Of a stretch of 64,000 bases of DNA, positions 14,846 through 25,300 are shown one piece after another. The translations under genes were made by a program, and so were the position numbers. Each line of letters begins with the position of its first letter. Position 1 is the first letter of the stretch. Source of the DNA: a virus. Location: the IMG/VR virus record IMGVR_UViG_3300009091_000015, positions 1 through 64,000 of that record. One strand, 5' to 3'. The notes beneath the pieces are model-generated. The model saw nothing but the letters and a program-made list of their open reading frames with translations, was not told the origin of the DNA and made no database searches.

Positions 14846-16078
14846 ATGGCAGCGACACTTGGAATGCTGGGGATCGGGAGCTTTTCGGCAACCGTAGCCC
14901 CCGGCAACTTTCGTGAGGCGATCCTCCGCGAGTACCCGCAAGGGGGCGCGGTTTTCACAATGATCCTCGGCATGCTTCCCTCGGAGAGCGTGAACTCCCG
15001 GAAGTTCACCTGGTTCGAGCAGGGGCTGCCCCAGCAGCGATTCGCCGTGGCCGGTTCGCATGCGGCGGACGCAACCACCATCATCCTCGACACGGCTGTC
15101 CCGATCACCAACACTACCCCTGGCTACAGCTTCAAGACCGGCCATCTGGTCCGCGTCGAGTCCACGGGCGAGATCATGCTCGTCGTGGGCAAGGACGGCA
15201 CCAACCCGGAGTACAAGCTAACTGTGGTCCGAGGCGTCGGCAACAGCGCGACCGGCTACATCATCGCCGATCACGGCATCATCACCATCGTCGGCCACGC
15301 CGACCAGGAAGGTGCCGACACTCCGAACTCCATCAACTACGCTCCGACCGAGGAGTGGAACTACATCCAGACCATCAGGACCGCTCTCGACCTGACCGAT
15401 GACGCAGCCCAGGAGTATTACCGGACTGGCGACATCATGAAGAACGAGAAGTTCGACAAGGCCATGGACCACGCCCTGGACCAGGAGCGTGCGTTCCTGT
15501 GGGGCAAGAGGGAGTCCATCGCGGTCACGACCGGAGACTTCACCTCTGGCGGAACCGGCCTGAACCACCGCATGATGGGCGGGCTCTGGAGCTTCCTCGG
15601 GGCCGACTACTCGACGAGCTTCGCTTCGACCGGCCTGACCAAGACCGGATGGCACAACTTCCTGAAGCCGATCTACACCGTGCAGAACGGCTCCATGAAC
15701 AAGGCCGCGTTCTGTGGCGCGACCTTCCTGCAGGCGATCAACGACTACGCCGAGCAGAACTCGGCCATCCAGACCGAGCCCGGAGACAAGACCTACGGTC
15801 TGACCATCCGCACGCTCTACCACCCGTGGGGCGAGTTGAAGCTCATCCCGCACCCGCTCTTCTCCGAGCACGAGGACTGGTCGAAGATGGCCGTCATCGT
15901 TGACCTGAAGAACGTGAAGTACCGCTTCCTGCGGAACCGGGACACCCGCTTCCTGCTGGAGCGGCAGGGCAACGGTGAAGACCGCGTGACCCACGAGTTC
16001 ATGACCAAGTGCAGCCTGGAGCTGCGCTTCAAGCGGACCCACGGTATCGCCTACGGCGTCAGCGAGTACGTCGCGTAG
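14846..16078 (+). CDS. major capsid protein, SU10-like, 410 aa
   Basis: The sequence fits the SU10-type HK97-fold capsid family: the FREAILREYPQGGAVFTMILG start, TWFEQGLP, the central block DDAAQEYYRTGDIMKNEKFDKAMDHALDQERAFLWGK, the TWHNFLKP-like region, LIPHPLFSEHEDWSKMAVIVDLKNVKYRFL, and a beta-rich end (RTHGIAYGVSEYVA). The start at 14846 follows TGGAGGGAACTGACA and is preferred to a start 11 codons earlier. Hundreds of copies build the shell. A 60-base spacer with a hairpin-like CTCCCCCAG stretch follows. Confidence 0.85.
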   Translation: MAATLGMLGIGSFSATVAPGNFREAILREYPQGGAVFTMILGMLPSESVNSRKFTWFEQGLPQQRFAVAGSHAADATTIILDTAVPITNTTPGYSFKTGHLVRVESTGEIMLVVGKDGTNPEYKLTVVRGVGNSATGYIIADHGIITIVGHADQEGADTPNSINYAPTEEWNYIQTIRTALDLTDDAAQEYYRTGDIMKNEKFDKAMDHALDQERAFLWGKRESIAVTTGDFTSGGTGLNHRMMGGLWSFLGADYSTSFASTGLTKTGWHNFLKPIYTVQNGSMNKAAFCGATFLQAINDYAEQNSAIQTEPGDKTYGLTIRTLYHPWGELKLIPHPLFSEHEDWSKMAVIVDLKNVKYRFLRNRDTRFLLERQGNGEDRVTHEFMTKCSLELRFKRTHGIAYGVSEYVA

Positions 16079-16147
16079 CGAAGACCGGCGAACAATCCAC
16101 TGGGGGAGCTAACCACTCCCCCAGGGGGATTCTGAAAGGACTGACCA

Positions 16148-16483
16148 ATGGCTCTCACGGCTCACACCTTCGTAGCCAAGCGGCGCTTCCCGGCCATCAA
16201 GGGCGGATACCGCTCCGGCATCATGATCTTCACTCCTGGCGCGGTGTACACCACGAATGGCTTCGATATCACCGCCGCCAACCTCGGCCTCAACAGGATC
16301 TTCGGCTTCATCCCGCCAGCCCATGTGGCCGGGGCGACTGCGCTCTGTGTCACCGAGGTGACCTACACCAGCGACACCGCAATCAAGCTCAAGATGCGAA
16401 CCATCGCGGCTGGGGTCGAGCTGACCAACAACTCCGACGACTACGACAGCATCCCGATCCGCTGCTTCTACTGGGGATCGTAA
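16148..16483 (+). CDS. small virion-type protein, 111 aa, tandem paralogue B1
   Basis: It follows the capsid gene with AAAGGACTGACCA as SD. It shares KRRFPAIKGGYRSGIM, FIPPAHVAGAT, VTEVTYTSDTAIKLKM and the end IRCFYWGS with the next gene. It is predicted to be beta-rich. Its place after the capsid gene suggests a head decoration or completion protein. Confidence 0.7.
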   Translation: MALTAHTFVAKRRFPAIKGGYRSGIMIFTPGAVYTTNGFDITAANLGLNRIFGFIPPAHVAGATALCVTEVTYTSDTAIKLKMRTIAAGVELTNNSDDYDSIPIRCFYWGS

Positions 16484-16806
16484 TGGCACACACCCTCACG
16501 TCCAAGCGTAGGTTCCCGAAGATCAAGGGCGGCTTCCGCCACGGAATCGTGGACATCACGTTCGTGGACAACTACCCGGCCGGAGGTTTCACCTTTGGGG
16601 CGACGGATCTCAAACTCGACCGCGTCTACTTCTTCATTCCTCCGGCCTGCGTGAGAGGGGCGACAGAAACGTACGTGACCCAAGTCACCTACACGAGTGA
16701 TACAGCCTTCAGGGTGAAGATGCTGGTAATCGCAGACGGTGGTGAGAGCCAGGAGGGCGGTGACCTCAGTGGCGTCACAATCCGCTGCAGGTACTGGGGG
16801 GAGTGA
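16483..16806 (+). CDS. small virion-type protein, 107 aa, tandem paralogue B2
   Basis: The start overlaps the upstream stop (TAATG). It is related to the preceding gene (KRRFPKIKGGFRHGI, FIPPACVRGAT, VTQVTYTSDTAFRVKM, IRCRYWGE), with small insertions in the middle. Together they form a duplicated pair in the head cluster, the second such pair in this genome after 10311/10723. A decoration role is inferred. Confidence 0.7.
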   Translation: MAHTLTSKRRFPKIKGGFRHGIVDITFVDNYPAGGFTFGATDLKLDRVYFFIPPACVRGATETYVTQVTYTSDTAFRVKMLVIADGGESQEGGDLSGVTIRCRYWGE

Positions 16807-17276
16807 TGGAAGGCAAGCGTTACCTGAGCACGCTCTTCCCGTCGTACAGCATCGGCGGGATCATCCAATTCGTCGATGGCTACTGGCCCCCAATCGGGCA
16901 GCCACCCTGCGCAGACCCAGGGCTCTGCGCTTACGTCGAGAACACGGAACTCTACGGGCTCTACATCACCGACTGCGCCGAGAAGCATCTCCTGACGCAG
17001 GAGGAAGTCGTCCGCGACAACGCGACCCTGATCGCGAAGGCCGAAGAAGCCATGGCGAGGATGAGAGCCAGCGGCACGCTGCCGCCAGCCGAGCCTCAGC
17101 CGCCTCCGGCCCCGGTGATCCCAACCGAATGGGAGCCGTCAGTGGCCGAGATCAAGGCGATGAACAAGAAGCAGCTGCTTCAGTTTGGCGAGAACCTCGA
17201 TATCGCAGACCACGAGTTCAGAGAGGGGACCAGGGCCGACCGGATCAAGTCCATTCTGGACAAGATGCAGGAGTAG
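16806..17276 (+). CDS. head protein with C-terminal HeH/LEM-like motif, 156 aa
   Basis: The N-terminal half is rich in Gly, Tyr and Cys (FPSYSIGGIIQFVDGYWPP). A proline-rich linker (PPAEPQPPPAPVIP) leads to a C-terminal helix-hinge-helix (AEIKAMNKKQLLQFGENLDI...RADRIKSILDKM), like the HeH/LEM domains at the ends of several phage capsid-associated proteins. TGATG overlap with the upstream gene fixes the start. It may bind DNA or a partner protein at the capsid. Confidence 0.65.
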   Translation: MEGKRYLSTLFPSYSIGGIIQFVDGYWPPIGQPPCADPGLCAYVENTELYGLYITDCAEKHLLTQEEVVRDNATLIAKAEEAMARMRASGTLPPAEPQPPPAPVIPTEWEPSVAEIKAMNKKQLLQFGENLDIADHEFREGTRADRIKSILDKMQE

Positions 17277-17279
17277 ACG

Positions 17280-17972
17280 ATGTCAACCGCTGCCGAGATC
17301 ATCGCCAGAGTCCGCAGCTGGTCCACCTCGCAAGACACCACGGTTCTCTCGAATACCGAGATCCTCAAGATCATGAATGACGTGGCGAGGGAGGCCGTGG
17401 ACGAGAACGACATCTGGTTCTGTTTCGGCAGCGGGACGACTCCTCTGGTTTACGGCGGATGGACGGCGGACCTCCCAGACAGACTCGCCCGTCCGGTGAC
17501 TGTCTTCGCGGGCAGTGGGCTCAGCCGCTCCTACTACACCCATCTGACCTATGAGGAGTTCAAAATTCTGTACCTTGGCGAGTCCGATGTTACGACAGAG
17601 GACTACTACGACACCGGCCCACACTACACGTTATTCGGGACGGAGATGTGGTTCGGCCCGCCGTCAAGCGCCGCACTGAGCCTGCCGGGGGACCCCCCGC
17701 AGCCAGCGCCATCAATAACGATCACCGTCGAGGGGCTCTATTACGAGCCGGATCTCAACCTGACCTCCAGCACGACCAACGAGTTCACGGATCGCGCAGA
17801 GAGCTTCCTGCTCTTCGCCACCCTGGAGCGGCTGACCAAGTTCAAGTTCGAGGAAGAGACCAGGCTGGGCCTCTTCGAGCAGGAGAAAAAGAAGGCGCTG
17901 AATCGGATCAGGGCGGTCGGTGATCTGCAGGAAAACCTGGCTCGCAGAGCCAAATCAAGGAGGAAAGGCTAA
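17280..17972 (+). CDS. head-tail adaptor, SU10-type, 230 aa
   Basis: The N-terminal helices (AAEIIARVRSWSTSQDTTVLSNTEILKIMNDVAREA) and C-terminal helices (FTDRAESFLLFATLERLTKFKFEEETRLGLFEQEKKKALNRI) around a beta domain are the layout of adaptor proteins that dock under the portal in SU10/T7-like particles. AGGAG lies eight bases before the ATG. It would connect the portal to the nozzle encoded at 19069. Confidence 0.75.
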   Translation: MSTAAEIIARVRSWSTSQDTTVLSNTEILKIMNDVAREAVDENDIWFCFGSGTTPLVYGGWTADLPDRLARPVTVFAGSGLSRSYYTHLTYEEFKILYLGESDVTTEDYYDTGPHYTLFGTEMWFGPPSSAALSLPGDPPQPAPSITITVEGLYYEPDLNLTSSTTNEFTDRAESFLLFATLERLTKFKFEEETRLGLFEQEKKKALNRIRAVGDLQENLARRAKSRRKG

Positions 17973-19066
17973 TGCCAGGCACCCCCATTGACAGATTCGT
18001 CACCAACCGGATGAGCGATTCGACGGATGTGAGCGCTGTCGATGACGGCATCAACGAACTCGAAGCTGCGATCCGTACCGTCTTTGGCGTTCCGGCAGAT
18101 ACAGCCGTCACGCCGTTCAGCGTTTCCGCCGATGGGACAATGACCGTTTCGAGCGGTCTCGCCATCGGTTCTGGAGCAACCCCAGCCAGTGCCATTGTCC
18201 AAGGATTCGGCACGACCGGAAATGAAGACGACTTGGCTACAGTAAAGGCGATCAGAGACTACGGAAATCTGAACTGGGGCGGTGGGACCGGGCTTTCGTT
18301 TACAGAAGCCCAGCGCTATGGCTCGCTGTGGGTTGGAAGCAACCAATCGCTGGCCGTTGGCGGGCCAGCCTACTGGCAGGTCATTGGCCGCGCCCCGCTC
18401 GGTGAAGGTCCGGGAGATTTCGCTGTAGCGAATGCCGGATCGCAGCCCCCGAATGATGTATGGTCAGCTGTGCCTTGGACTCACACCCTGTACGAGCATC
18501 CGCTGCTAGAAGAGCACGACGAGTGGAGACCATGCAAGACCCAGTGGTCATCGCCTTCCATCATATTCACTCGCCCGGAGATGCAGGGGCTTTGGGCTAT
18601 CAGTGTCATCATCGAGGCTCCGAACTGGGACGGGGCAAACTGGAAACCATGCCAGTGGGATGACCCCACGAAACCACGGTATAGGGAATCGCCCTGTTGG
18701 ACGCTGAGGCTGAGAAATACAACCATGGATCGGCTTGAGGACGAATGCCGCGTTCCGCAAATTGCGACGATGCGGAAGATGTACCATGCGACTCCTCCGA
18801 GCACTTCGGAGGTTGATGACACTGTAATCTTCGAGCATCATCTAACGGCAGAGAACGGAGACCCGACCCCCGTCACGTTTGCGCCTCCGGCCAAATTTCT
18901 CCAGACCCTAAAGCTCAACGCGACATTCTATGTTGACGAGGCTGCTATCACCTATCCGTACCACACCTTCAACATCGAGCTTCAGCAGATGTCTGGGGCA
19001 GTCATCACAGTTGGGGAGAATGCCTTTCGGGCAATGCTTCGCTACATCCCGACCAATGGGGGTTAG
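17972..19066 (+). CDS. virion protein, possible tail/fibre component, 364 aa
   Basis: The N-terminus (FVTNRMSDSTDVSAVDDGINELEAAIRTVFG) resembles fibre or collar proteins that bind the tail through an N-terminal helix and then trimerise. The rest is beta-rich with many Trp and no enzyme motif. AAGGAGGAAAGGCTA gives a strong ribosome binding site. From about 18230 onward the codons are less GC-rich than in the capsid genes, hinting at a separate origin. A tail fibre or adaptor-attached spike is most likely. Confidence 0.6.
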   Translation: MPGTPIDRFVTNRMSDSTDVSAVDDGINELEAAIRTVFGVPADTAVTPFSVSADGTMTVSSGLAIGSGATPASAIVQGFGTTGNEDDLATVKAIRDYGNLNWGGGTGLSFTEAQRYGSLWVGSNQSLAVGGPAYWQVIGRAPLGEGPGDFAVANAGSQPPNDVWSAVPWTHTLYEHPLLEEHDEWRPCKTQWSSPSIIFTRPEMQGLWAISVIIEAPNWDGANWKPCQWDDPTKPRYRESPCWTLRLRNTTMDRLEDECRVPQIATMRKMYHATPPSTSEVDDTVIFEHHLTAENGDPTPVTFAPPAKFLQTLKLNATFYVDEAAITYPYHTFNIELQQMSGAVITVGENAFRAMLRYIPTNGG

Positions 19067-19068
19067 CC

Positions 19069-21273
19069 ATGTCGAGCAGCGCCAGGAAGTTCATCTACCC
19101 TATCCCAACCAACGGGGTCATCCAGCATGAGCATCCTCGCCACGTTGGGCTCCAGGGGCTGGTGGACGGAGCAAACTGGCTCTACTCAGAGGGTGAGTTC
19201 CGCACTCGTAGCGGCGTTGGCATCATCGGCATGGAGGGGGTGGCTGGGATCAACCGTCTCACGGAAGGCTTGTCAGACGCAGAGCTGGCGGACTCAGAAG
19301 ATGCCTGGCAGATATTGAGTGGAGTAGGAGGAGATCCGACAGTAAAATGCACTTCGAGCTATCACCGCTTCCATGACGCTGCCTTTCGGATTGATTGGCC
19401 GGATGTGCCAGATGGCGAGCCCCCATCTCTCGGGGGAGTCAGGACTTTCCTGTCTGAGATGCCGGTAGAAAGTAACACGACCTACAACTTCTCGTTCTAC
19501 TACTTGCCGACTGCACGCTTCATCTACGATACGTTTTGGCTTTACGAGTACGACGACACCCAGGCTTTTGTGAGGTCTACACAGATCAATGTCAATGTCG
19601 GCGCGTATGAGCCAGAAGAGATATTGCAGTTGTGGTTCAGGCAAGCCACCGTTATTACGACTGACTCCGATACGAGATACCTCAGCTTTTACATCATGCA
19701 CGATTTTGACCAGCACGTCCTGTCTGAAGTCATAGATGGGCTTCAACTCAGTGAAGGCGCGGATCTCCTTGATTGGGAAATTGGGATTGGAGACATTGCT
19801 GGCTTAACGCTTGGCCATCGCCCGCTCGGATTCTACCAGCTCGACAAGTACAGTGAAAGCGGCGTTGATTCGAATGCGCTCTACCTGGCAACTGACAAGA
19901 GCTTCTTCGAGTTCAGCCAAGGGCAAGGGAATTTCTCTCACGTTGGGGATTGGCCTGAAACTTTAGATGCTGAGCCAGAGAATCTCGTGGTTTTCCGTGG
20001 CTATGACCTCGATGGTGTAACCCAAATTCTGGCTGTCAACGGACAGGATGGCTGTGGGCTCATGTACAAGGGGCCTGGCGGTAACTTCCAAAAGATGGAG
20101 ACTGCCGACACTGGCTTTTGCTACCCAATGCGTGCGAAGGCGATGGCCGTCGCCGGGGATCGGGTGCTCCTCGGGAATGCCAGGATGTTCACTGTTGGGA
20201 CTGGCGCTGGTCTCCGCTACTGGGACGGAGTCTACTACTCCGAATCGGTCCTGATGGGCGGGTTCAGTGGTGCAACGTCCTGGAGTGACGGCAGACTCAT
20301 CCGCCTAGCTGACACCCCTGGCGAGATCGTGGCGATGCAGGAGATGGGGGCGCTAATGGTCGCCGTCTACAAGACGGACGCCATCTACGTGCTCTCAATC
20401 CAGTCCGGCCTCTTCCCGTTTCGCCCTGAGCTTCGCTCTGCTGGCGTCTCAGGCCCGGCTTCTCCGAAGGCAGTGACTGCGCTCAACGACAACCTGCACG
20501 TCTACCTCGCCCGCAACTCTGGGCTCTACATCTTTGACGGCTCTGCTCCGCGCTCGCTCGGCAACCACATCCAGGACTTCCTCCGTAAGAAGATTGACCT
20601 CAACAAGATTGAGCGCTCCTTCCTGTTCTTCGACAACCGGCGTGAGGAGCTGTGGGTTTTCTATCCAGACGTTGGGTCATCGGGGTCGATCTACAAAGCC
20701 ATCATGATTTCCATGAGCCGAGAAGGCTTCCCAATGTGGCCGATGGACTGGGATCGAAACTACTTTGATTTCACGGCTGGCATCTCCGGGCTGGTTGAGC
20801 GAGACGTGACGTTGGGGCAGCTGGCGGGGAACACGCTCGGTGATATGGCCGGGTTTGAACTTGGGCAATTCGTGACAGCCGGGCCGTACATCATCCTGGG
20901 TGACAGCAGCGGCATGATCTACACCTTGCAGGCGCACGCCAATGACATGGGGCGCGGATTCCGCGCCTTCTTTCAGACAGGGACGACCGATCTCGACGAA
21001 CCGGCCAAGTTAAAAACGATCATCGAGGAGCAGCATCTCGTTACCTCGCTCTCCTCTGATGTTTGTACGGTGACAATCGAGTCCGCAAGCCATGGCTCCA
21101 GGTTCGAGATGGGAACAGGCAAGAACTTCCAAGCGGCAAGCAGCGAGGGGCCGTACACCACTGAGCACCGCGTCACAGGCCGTGAGTTTTCCCACATCTT
21201 TGAGGTCCGGGCAAATGACAGAACGACCTACGCGGGATCTATTGCTGCATACCGGGTTCGTGGAGCGAGATAG
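19069..21273 (+). CDS. tail nozzle-type beta-propeller protein, 734 aa
   Basis: The start MSSSARKFIYPIPTNGVIQ and the long repeated beta pattern (LAVNGQDGCGLMYKGPGG, VLLGNARMFTVGTGAGLRYWDG, LMVAVYKTDAIYVLSIQSG, NLHVYLARNSGLYIFDG) are those of nozzle proteins that close short tails. A segment at residues 75-225 looks like an inserted beta-sandwich with many aromatic residues and lower GC content. The C-terminal part (GRGFRAFFQTGTTDLDEPAKLKTI) is also typical. It lies after the adaptor, as expected. Confidence 0.7.
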   Translation: MSSSARKFIYPIPTNGVIQHEHPRHVGLQGLVDGANWLYSEGEFRTRSGVGIIGMEGVAGINRLTEGLSDAELADSEDAWQILSGVGGDPTVKCTSSYHRFHDAAFRIDWPDVPDGEPPSLGGVRTFLSEMPVESNTTYNFSFYYLPTARFIYDTFWLYEYDDTQAFVRSTQINVNVGAYEPEEILQLWFRQATVITTDSDTRYLSFYIMHDFDQHVLSEVIDGLQLSEGADLLDWEIGIGDIAGLTLGHRPLGFYQLDKYSESGVDSNALYLATDKSFFEFSQGQGNFSHVGDWPETLDAEPENLVVFRGYDLDGVTQILAVNGQDGCGLMYKGPGGNFQKMETADTGFCYPMRAKAMAVAGDRVLLGNARMFTVGTGAGLRYWDGVYYSESVLMGGFSGATSWSDGRLIRLADTPGEIVAMQEMGALMVAVYKTDAIYVLSIQSGLFPFRPELRSAGVSGPASPKAVTALNDNLHVYLARNSGLYIFDGSAPRSLGNHIQDFLRKKIDLNKIERSFLFFDNRREELWVFYPDVGSSGSIYKAIMISMSREGFPMWPMDWDRNYFDFTAGISGLVERDVTLGQLAGNTLGDMAGFELGQFVTAGPYIILGDSSGMIYTLQAHANDMGRGFRAFFQTGTTDLDEPAKLKTIIEEQHLVTSLSSDVCTVTIESASHGSRFEMGTGKNFQAASSEGPYTTEHRVTGREFSHIFEVRANDRTTYAGSIAAYRVRGAR

Positions 21274-21281
21274 GAGGACAG

Positions 21282-21650
21282 ATGGCGAAATCTGTAAACA
21301 ACGACGTGCTGGACGGAGCGCTCAACATCGTGAAGAACAACTGCAACCTGATGACTGTCTGCAACGCGCAGCCAACCACCAGGACGGAGGCGGTCAGCAC
21401 CTATGCGCTGGCGGATGTCGCCATGGACAGTGCTGACTTCACCCTCGCGGACGGCGACTCCAGCGGGCGGAAGGTGACGGTCGCGGCGCAGACCGGGGTG
21501 ACGGTTGACGTGAGTGGGACTGCCACGCACGTCGCGCTGGTGGACGGCACGCGCCTGCTTTACGTGACGACCTGCACATCACAGGCTTTGACGAGCGGCA
21601 ACACTGTCGATTTTCCGGCTTGGAAGATCGAAATCGCTGACCCGAGCTAA
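21282..21650 (+). CDS. small beta-rich virion protein, 122 aa
   Basis: The sequence (MAKSVNNDVLDGALNIVKNNCNLMTVCNAQP...YALADVAMDSADFTLADGDSSGRKVTV ... THVALVDGTRLLYVT) matches a pattern of small tail-associated proteins found in many phages near fibre genes. TAGGAGGACAG precedes the start. The precise role is unknown. Confidence 0.7.
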   Translation: MAKSVNNDVLDGALNIVKNNCNLMTVCNAQPTTRTEAVSTYALADVAMDSADFTLADGDSSGRKVTVAAQTGVTVDVSGTATHVALVDGTRLLYVTTCTSQALTSGNTVDFPAWKIEIADPS

Positions 21651-21667
21651 CCGAGGAGGATACAGAG

Positions 21668-22057
21668 ATGGCTGATTTCACGAACGAATTGGAAGAGCGG
21701 GTACTCGACTGGGCGTTCACGACCGGCTCCCCCACGCGCCCGACCGCGTGGTGGGTGGCGCTGTTCACGACCACGCCGACTGCCGACGACGGCACGGGCG
21801 GCACGGAGTGCAGCAACGCTGGCTACGCTCGACAGAGCGTGACCTGGACCCGCACGAGCCAGACCATGAACCCGACCGCGACCGTGACCTTCGGGCCCGC
21901 CAGCGAGGCGTGGACGCAGGTCGTCGGCTTCGGCATCTACACCCTGGTCACTGGTGGTGTGCTGCTCGCCTTCGAGGCGCTGACCACCCCCAGGACGCTC
22001 GGCAACGGCGACTCGGCCCAGTTCGCGACGACTGATCTGTCGATCACCATCGACTAG
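21668..22057 (+). CDS. small beta-rich virion protein, tail-fibre-associated, 129 aa
   Basis: The sequence PTAWWVALFTTTPTADDGTGGTECSNAGYARQSV ... SEAWTQVVGFGIYTLVTGGVLLAFEAL is a widespread phage pattern of a small beta protein encoded next to fibre genes. It resembles the preceding gene in overall layout. GAGGAGGATACAGAG is its ribosome binding site. A structural role at the tail tip or fibre base is inferred. Confidence 0.7.
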   Translation: MADFTNELEERVLDWAFTTGSPTRPTAWWVALFTTTPTADDGTGGTECSNAGYARQSVTWTRTSQTMNPTATVTFGPASEAWTQVVGFGIYTLVTGGVLLAFEALTTPRTLGNGDSAQFATTDLSITID

Positions 22058-22065
22058 GCGGGGCC

Positions 22066-22302
22066 ATGGTCCCGCACCGTTGCCCGGTCTGTGACGGGTC
22101 TGGGCGCATTGCTGAGCCAGAGAGCACGGTTGGCTCCAGGCCATGCCATGCCTGCGGTGGGGGCGGCATCGTCTGGGAGCCTGACCGCTACCAGGCATGC
22201 CGCTGCCCTCAGTGCCAGCCTCAGATCCCGTTCTGGAACGTACCGATCACACATGAACTGTGGGGGTGGTATACGACGACCTGGTCGCCGGATACCACGT
22301 AG
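22066..22302 (+). CDS. DnaJ-like zinc-finger mini-protein, 78 aa
   Basis: CPVCDGSGRI, CHACGGGGIV and CRCPQCQ are repeated CxxCxGxG-type zinc-finger units like those of DnaJ, within 78 residues. It stands between two structural genes. Small zinc-finger proteins of this kind may help fold or assemble fibres, but that is inference. The SD is weak (GGCGGGGCC). Confidence 0.65.
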   Translation: MVPHRCPVCDGSGRIAEPESTVGSRPCHACGGGGIVWEPDRYQACRCPQCQPQIPFWNVPITHELWGWYTTTWSPDTT

Positions 22303-22310
22303 GGGCGTAG

Positions 22311-25300
22311 ATGGGCAGCTACAAGACAGTCGCCTACGGAGCGAACGGCGGGATCGGATACGCCAGCACCGGGACGACTGTCTCTGTACCCTACCCGAGC
22401 GGCATCGCCGCAGGGCAGATGCTCATCCTCCAGGTACTCCAGGCCACAGCGACTGACGACATCGCGACGCCTAGCGGCTGGACAAAGCTCGGATCGGATT
22501 CAGAGGGCAGCGGGACGACCGGGGCGAATTCCGCGTGGTTCGCGAAGGTTGCGACCGGCTCCGAGAGCGGCAACCTGACGGTCAGCCGAGCGGCTGATGT
22601 CGCCATCTACTTCTACGGCCTGATGTGGCGCACCGGCACGGGTCCGAAGCGCGACGCCACCTCGATTCAGACGACGACGCCGGTCAGCGGAACCTCGACG
22701 AGCGCATCATCAGCTTCCATCACGCCCTCCACTGACTACTCCTACGTCGCAGTCCTCCTGAACCTCGAAGACAACACGTCCATCGCTCAGTTCACAGGCG
22801 GCAAGTACGTCGAGCAATTCGATGTCACCTCGAACCAGGGTGACGACGCCGGGTTTGCGATGGACGGGTATCAGCAAGCAGCGGCGGCGAACGAGCCAGC
22901 CCGCACGGCCACCATCGGCGGCACTGACTGCTGGATGACCATCACGATCTCCATCCCGGCAGCCTACACATGGGATCTGGCTGGGTCCATCGGAGCGACC
23001 GCTTCCGTCACTGGGGACTTGAAGGTCAAGCGCAAGCTCGCAGGCACCATCGGGGCAACCTCCGCGCTCAGCGGCAACCTCAAGGGTTACTGGCCGCGCC
23101 TCGGGGACTGGCGATGGTACGCGGATGCGAGCCCCCCTTCCACGCCGCTTGCCGCTGAGAACACCCTCTACACGACGACCTCTCTCTCCACAATTCTGCG
23201 CCTGCGGCAGGAACTCGTCATCGAAGGCGGGAAGGGGACATCCACATCTGGGACCATCGACCTTGAATACTCCATCAACCAAACGGACTGGACCGCGCTC
23301 GGCGCGTCGGGTCACTGGAATTGGGCCAATGGCGCAGATACCGATCATTCCGGGCTCGAAGAGGCTCTTGTCGCGGATAGCCTCACAAGGTACGGCTCAT
23401 TTCATGAATCTAAGCTGGAGTACACAGACTACCCAAGTGACGGGGATGTAACCGAAGAAGACTTCTCTATCGTCCCAACCGCGAACGTCACCGCCAACAC
23501 GACCTACTACTTCCGCATCGCCGGGTACTACGGGGCGACGCCAGTCCCCAAGGCGGCTTACGGGGCCGGAACATACCCGCAGGCGAAGTACAGCTCCGGG
23601 ACGACGCACAGCCTGGCTGGGAGTGTTGCGGCACAGGCGGCGGTGACGGGGAACCTCAAGGTCATTCGAAAGCTCGCCGGTTCCATCGCGGCGCAGTCCG
23701 CTTTCGTAGCTGCCGAGGGTGGGAAGAACCTCTGGTCGAACGCGGACCTTGAGAGCGGGATCGACGACTGGAACGCAGTCCAGTCGGTCACGATCTCTCA
23801 GGATGGGACGGAGAAGTGGCAGGGCAGCTACGCCCTGCTCTGTACTCCGACGGGCAGTCGCGAGTGGCAGACGGCCAAGAGCGACAACAAGGCCGTCTCT
23901 CCATCGACCCAGTACACGCTAAGTGCCTACCTGTGGTCGCAAAACGCCGAAACCGGCTGGGTGCTGTCCGTCTACGACCAGGATGCTGGATGGCTTGGTC
24001 AGGCGCAGCCGGATACCAGCGCCGGGGCGTGGCTACGATTCCACATTCACTTCACGACCGCCAGCGACACGACGGCGATCTACTTGCACCTGTCGCGTGG
24101 GAGCACGGCCGATACCGGGCTGTGGCGAGTTGATGCGGTCCAGCTTGAACTCGGCGGGACCGAGACTGAGTGGGAGAACTACGGTTCCGGTGGTGGGCTG
24201 CAGATCATCCATGCCGTCTGGAGTCTGGCTGGCTCGGTAGCTGCGCAGGGAGCGGTAAGCGGGAATCTGAGGAAGGTCCACGCCCTCGCAGGGAGCATCG
24301 CTGCTCAGTCTGCCGTCACTGGGAACCTGAGCGTCCATCAGCTTCGCCAGCAGTCGTTCCGGTGGCGCTACAACGATGGGACCGAAACGACTGCGACGTG
24401 GCGAGCAGCCGCCAACGCCAACATCTCCGCTCTCTACCCAACCGTACTGTACCGGCTCCGTTTCCTGATCCAGGAGTATGGTGGCGTAACAGGTCCATCA
24501 GGAACTCAGAACTTCCGGGTTGCTTATCGCATCAACGCAGGGACGTGGACTGGGGTCACGTCCACATCCGGCGGCCCAGTCTTTTCGGTACGCCTCAGCG
24601 GTCTTGCCAGCGGCGGCAACACGACGCAGCAACTCGGTACCGGGACGTTCATCTCCAGCAACGACGGTCAACTCAGTGATTATGAGACCACGATGCACTT
24701 CCCCGGCTCGTGGCCTGCTGGGCAAGAGACCGAGCTGGAGATCGCGTTTCTGCCGTACTACACAAATCTGACCGATGGGGACACCATCGAGTTCCGGGTC
24801 GAGCACGGGGACGGGACAGCGCTCGACAACTATGCCAACACTCCAAGCGTCACGGTTGAGAAGCCAGCTTACTCCAGGTTTACAATCCAGCATTTCCGCT
24901 TCCGCAACGATGACGGAGACGAGGATGCCGCCACCTGGAGATCTCCGCTGGACACTGGCGCGTCCTGCACGCTGAACACAAAGTACCGACTGCGGTTCGA
25001 GATCAAGGAGAACTACGGCCAGGCAGTTGGGGTTGATGAATATCCATACTTCGCCCTGCAGGGGAATGCGTTCCCTGGGGATTATTGGTTTGCAGTCGGT
25101 TCGGCCAACAACTATGTGAACTACGCCGACTCGGCATCGCTCACGAACGAGGAGGACACCACTCAGCAGCTTACCAGCGCGACGCCGTTTCTGACCGACA
25201 ACAACGGGATCAGCGAGGACGGCTGGGCTGGAATCCCCCCGACTGGCTGCGCCGCATCTTCGTTTACAGAAGTTGAGTTCGTGATCCAGCCGTCGTCCGT

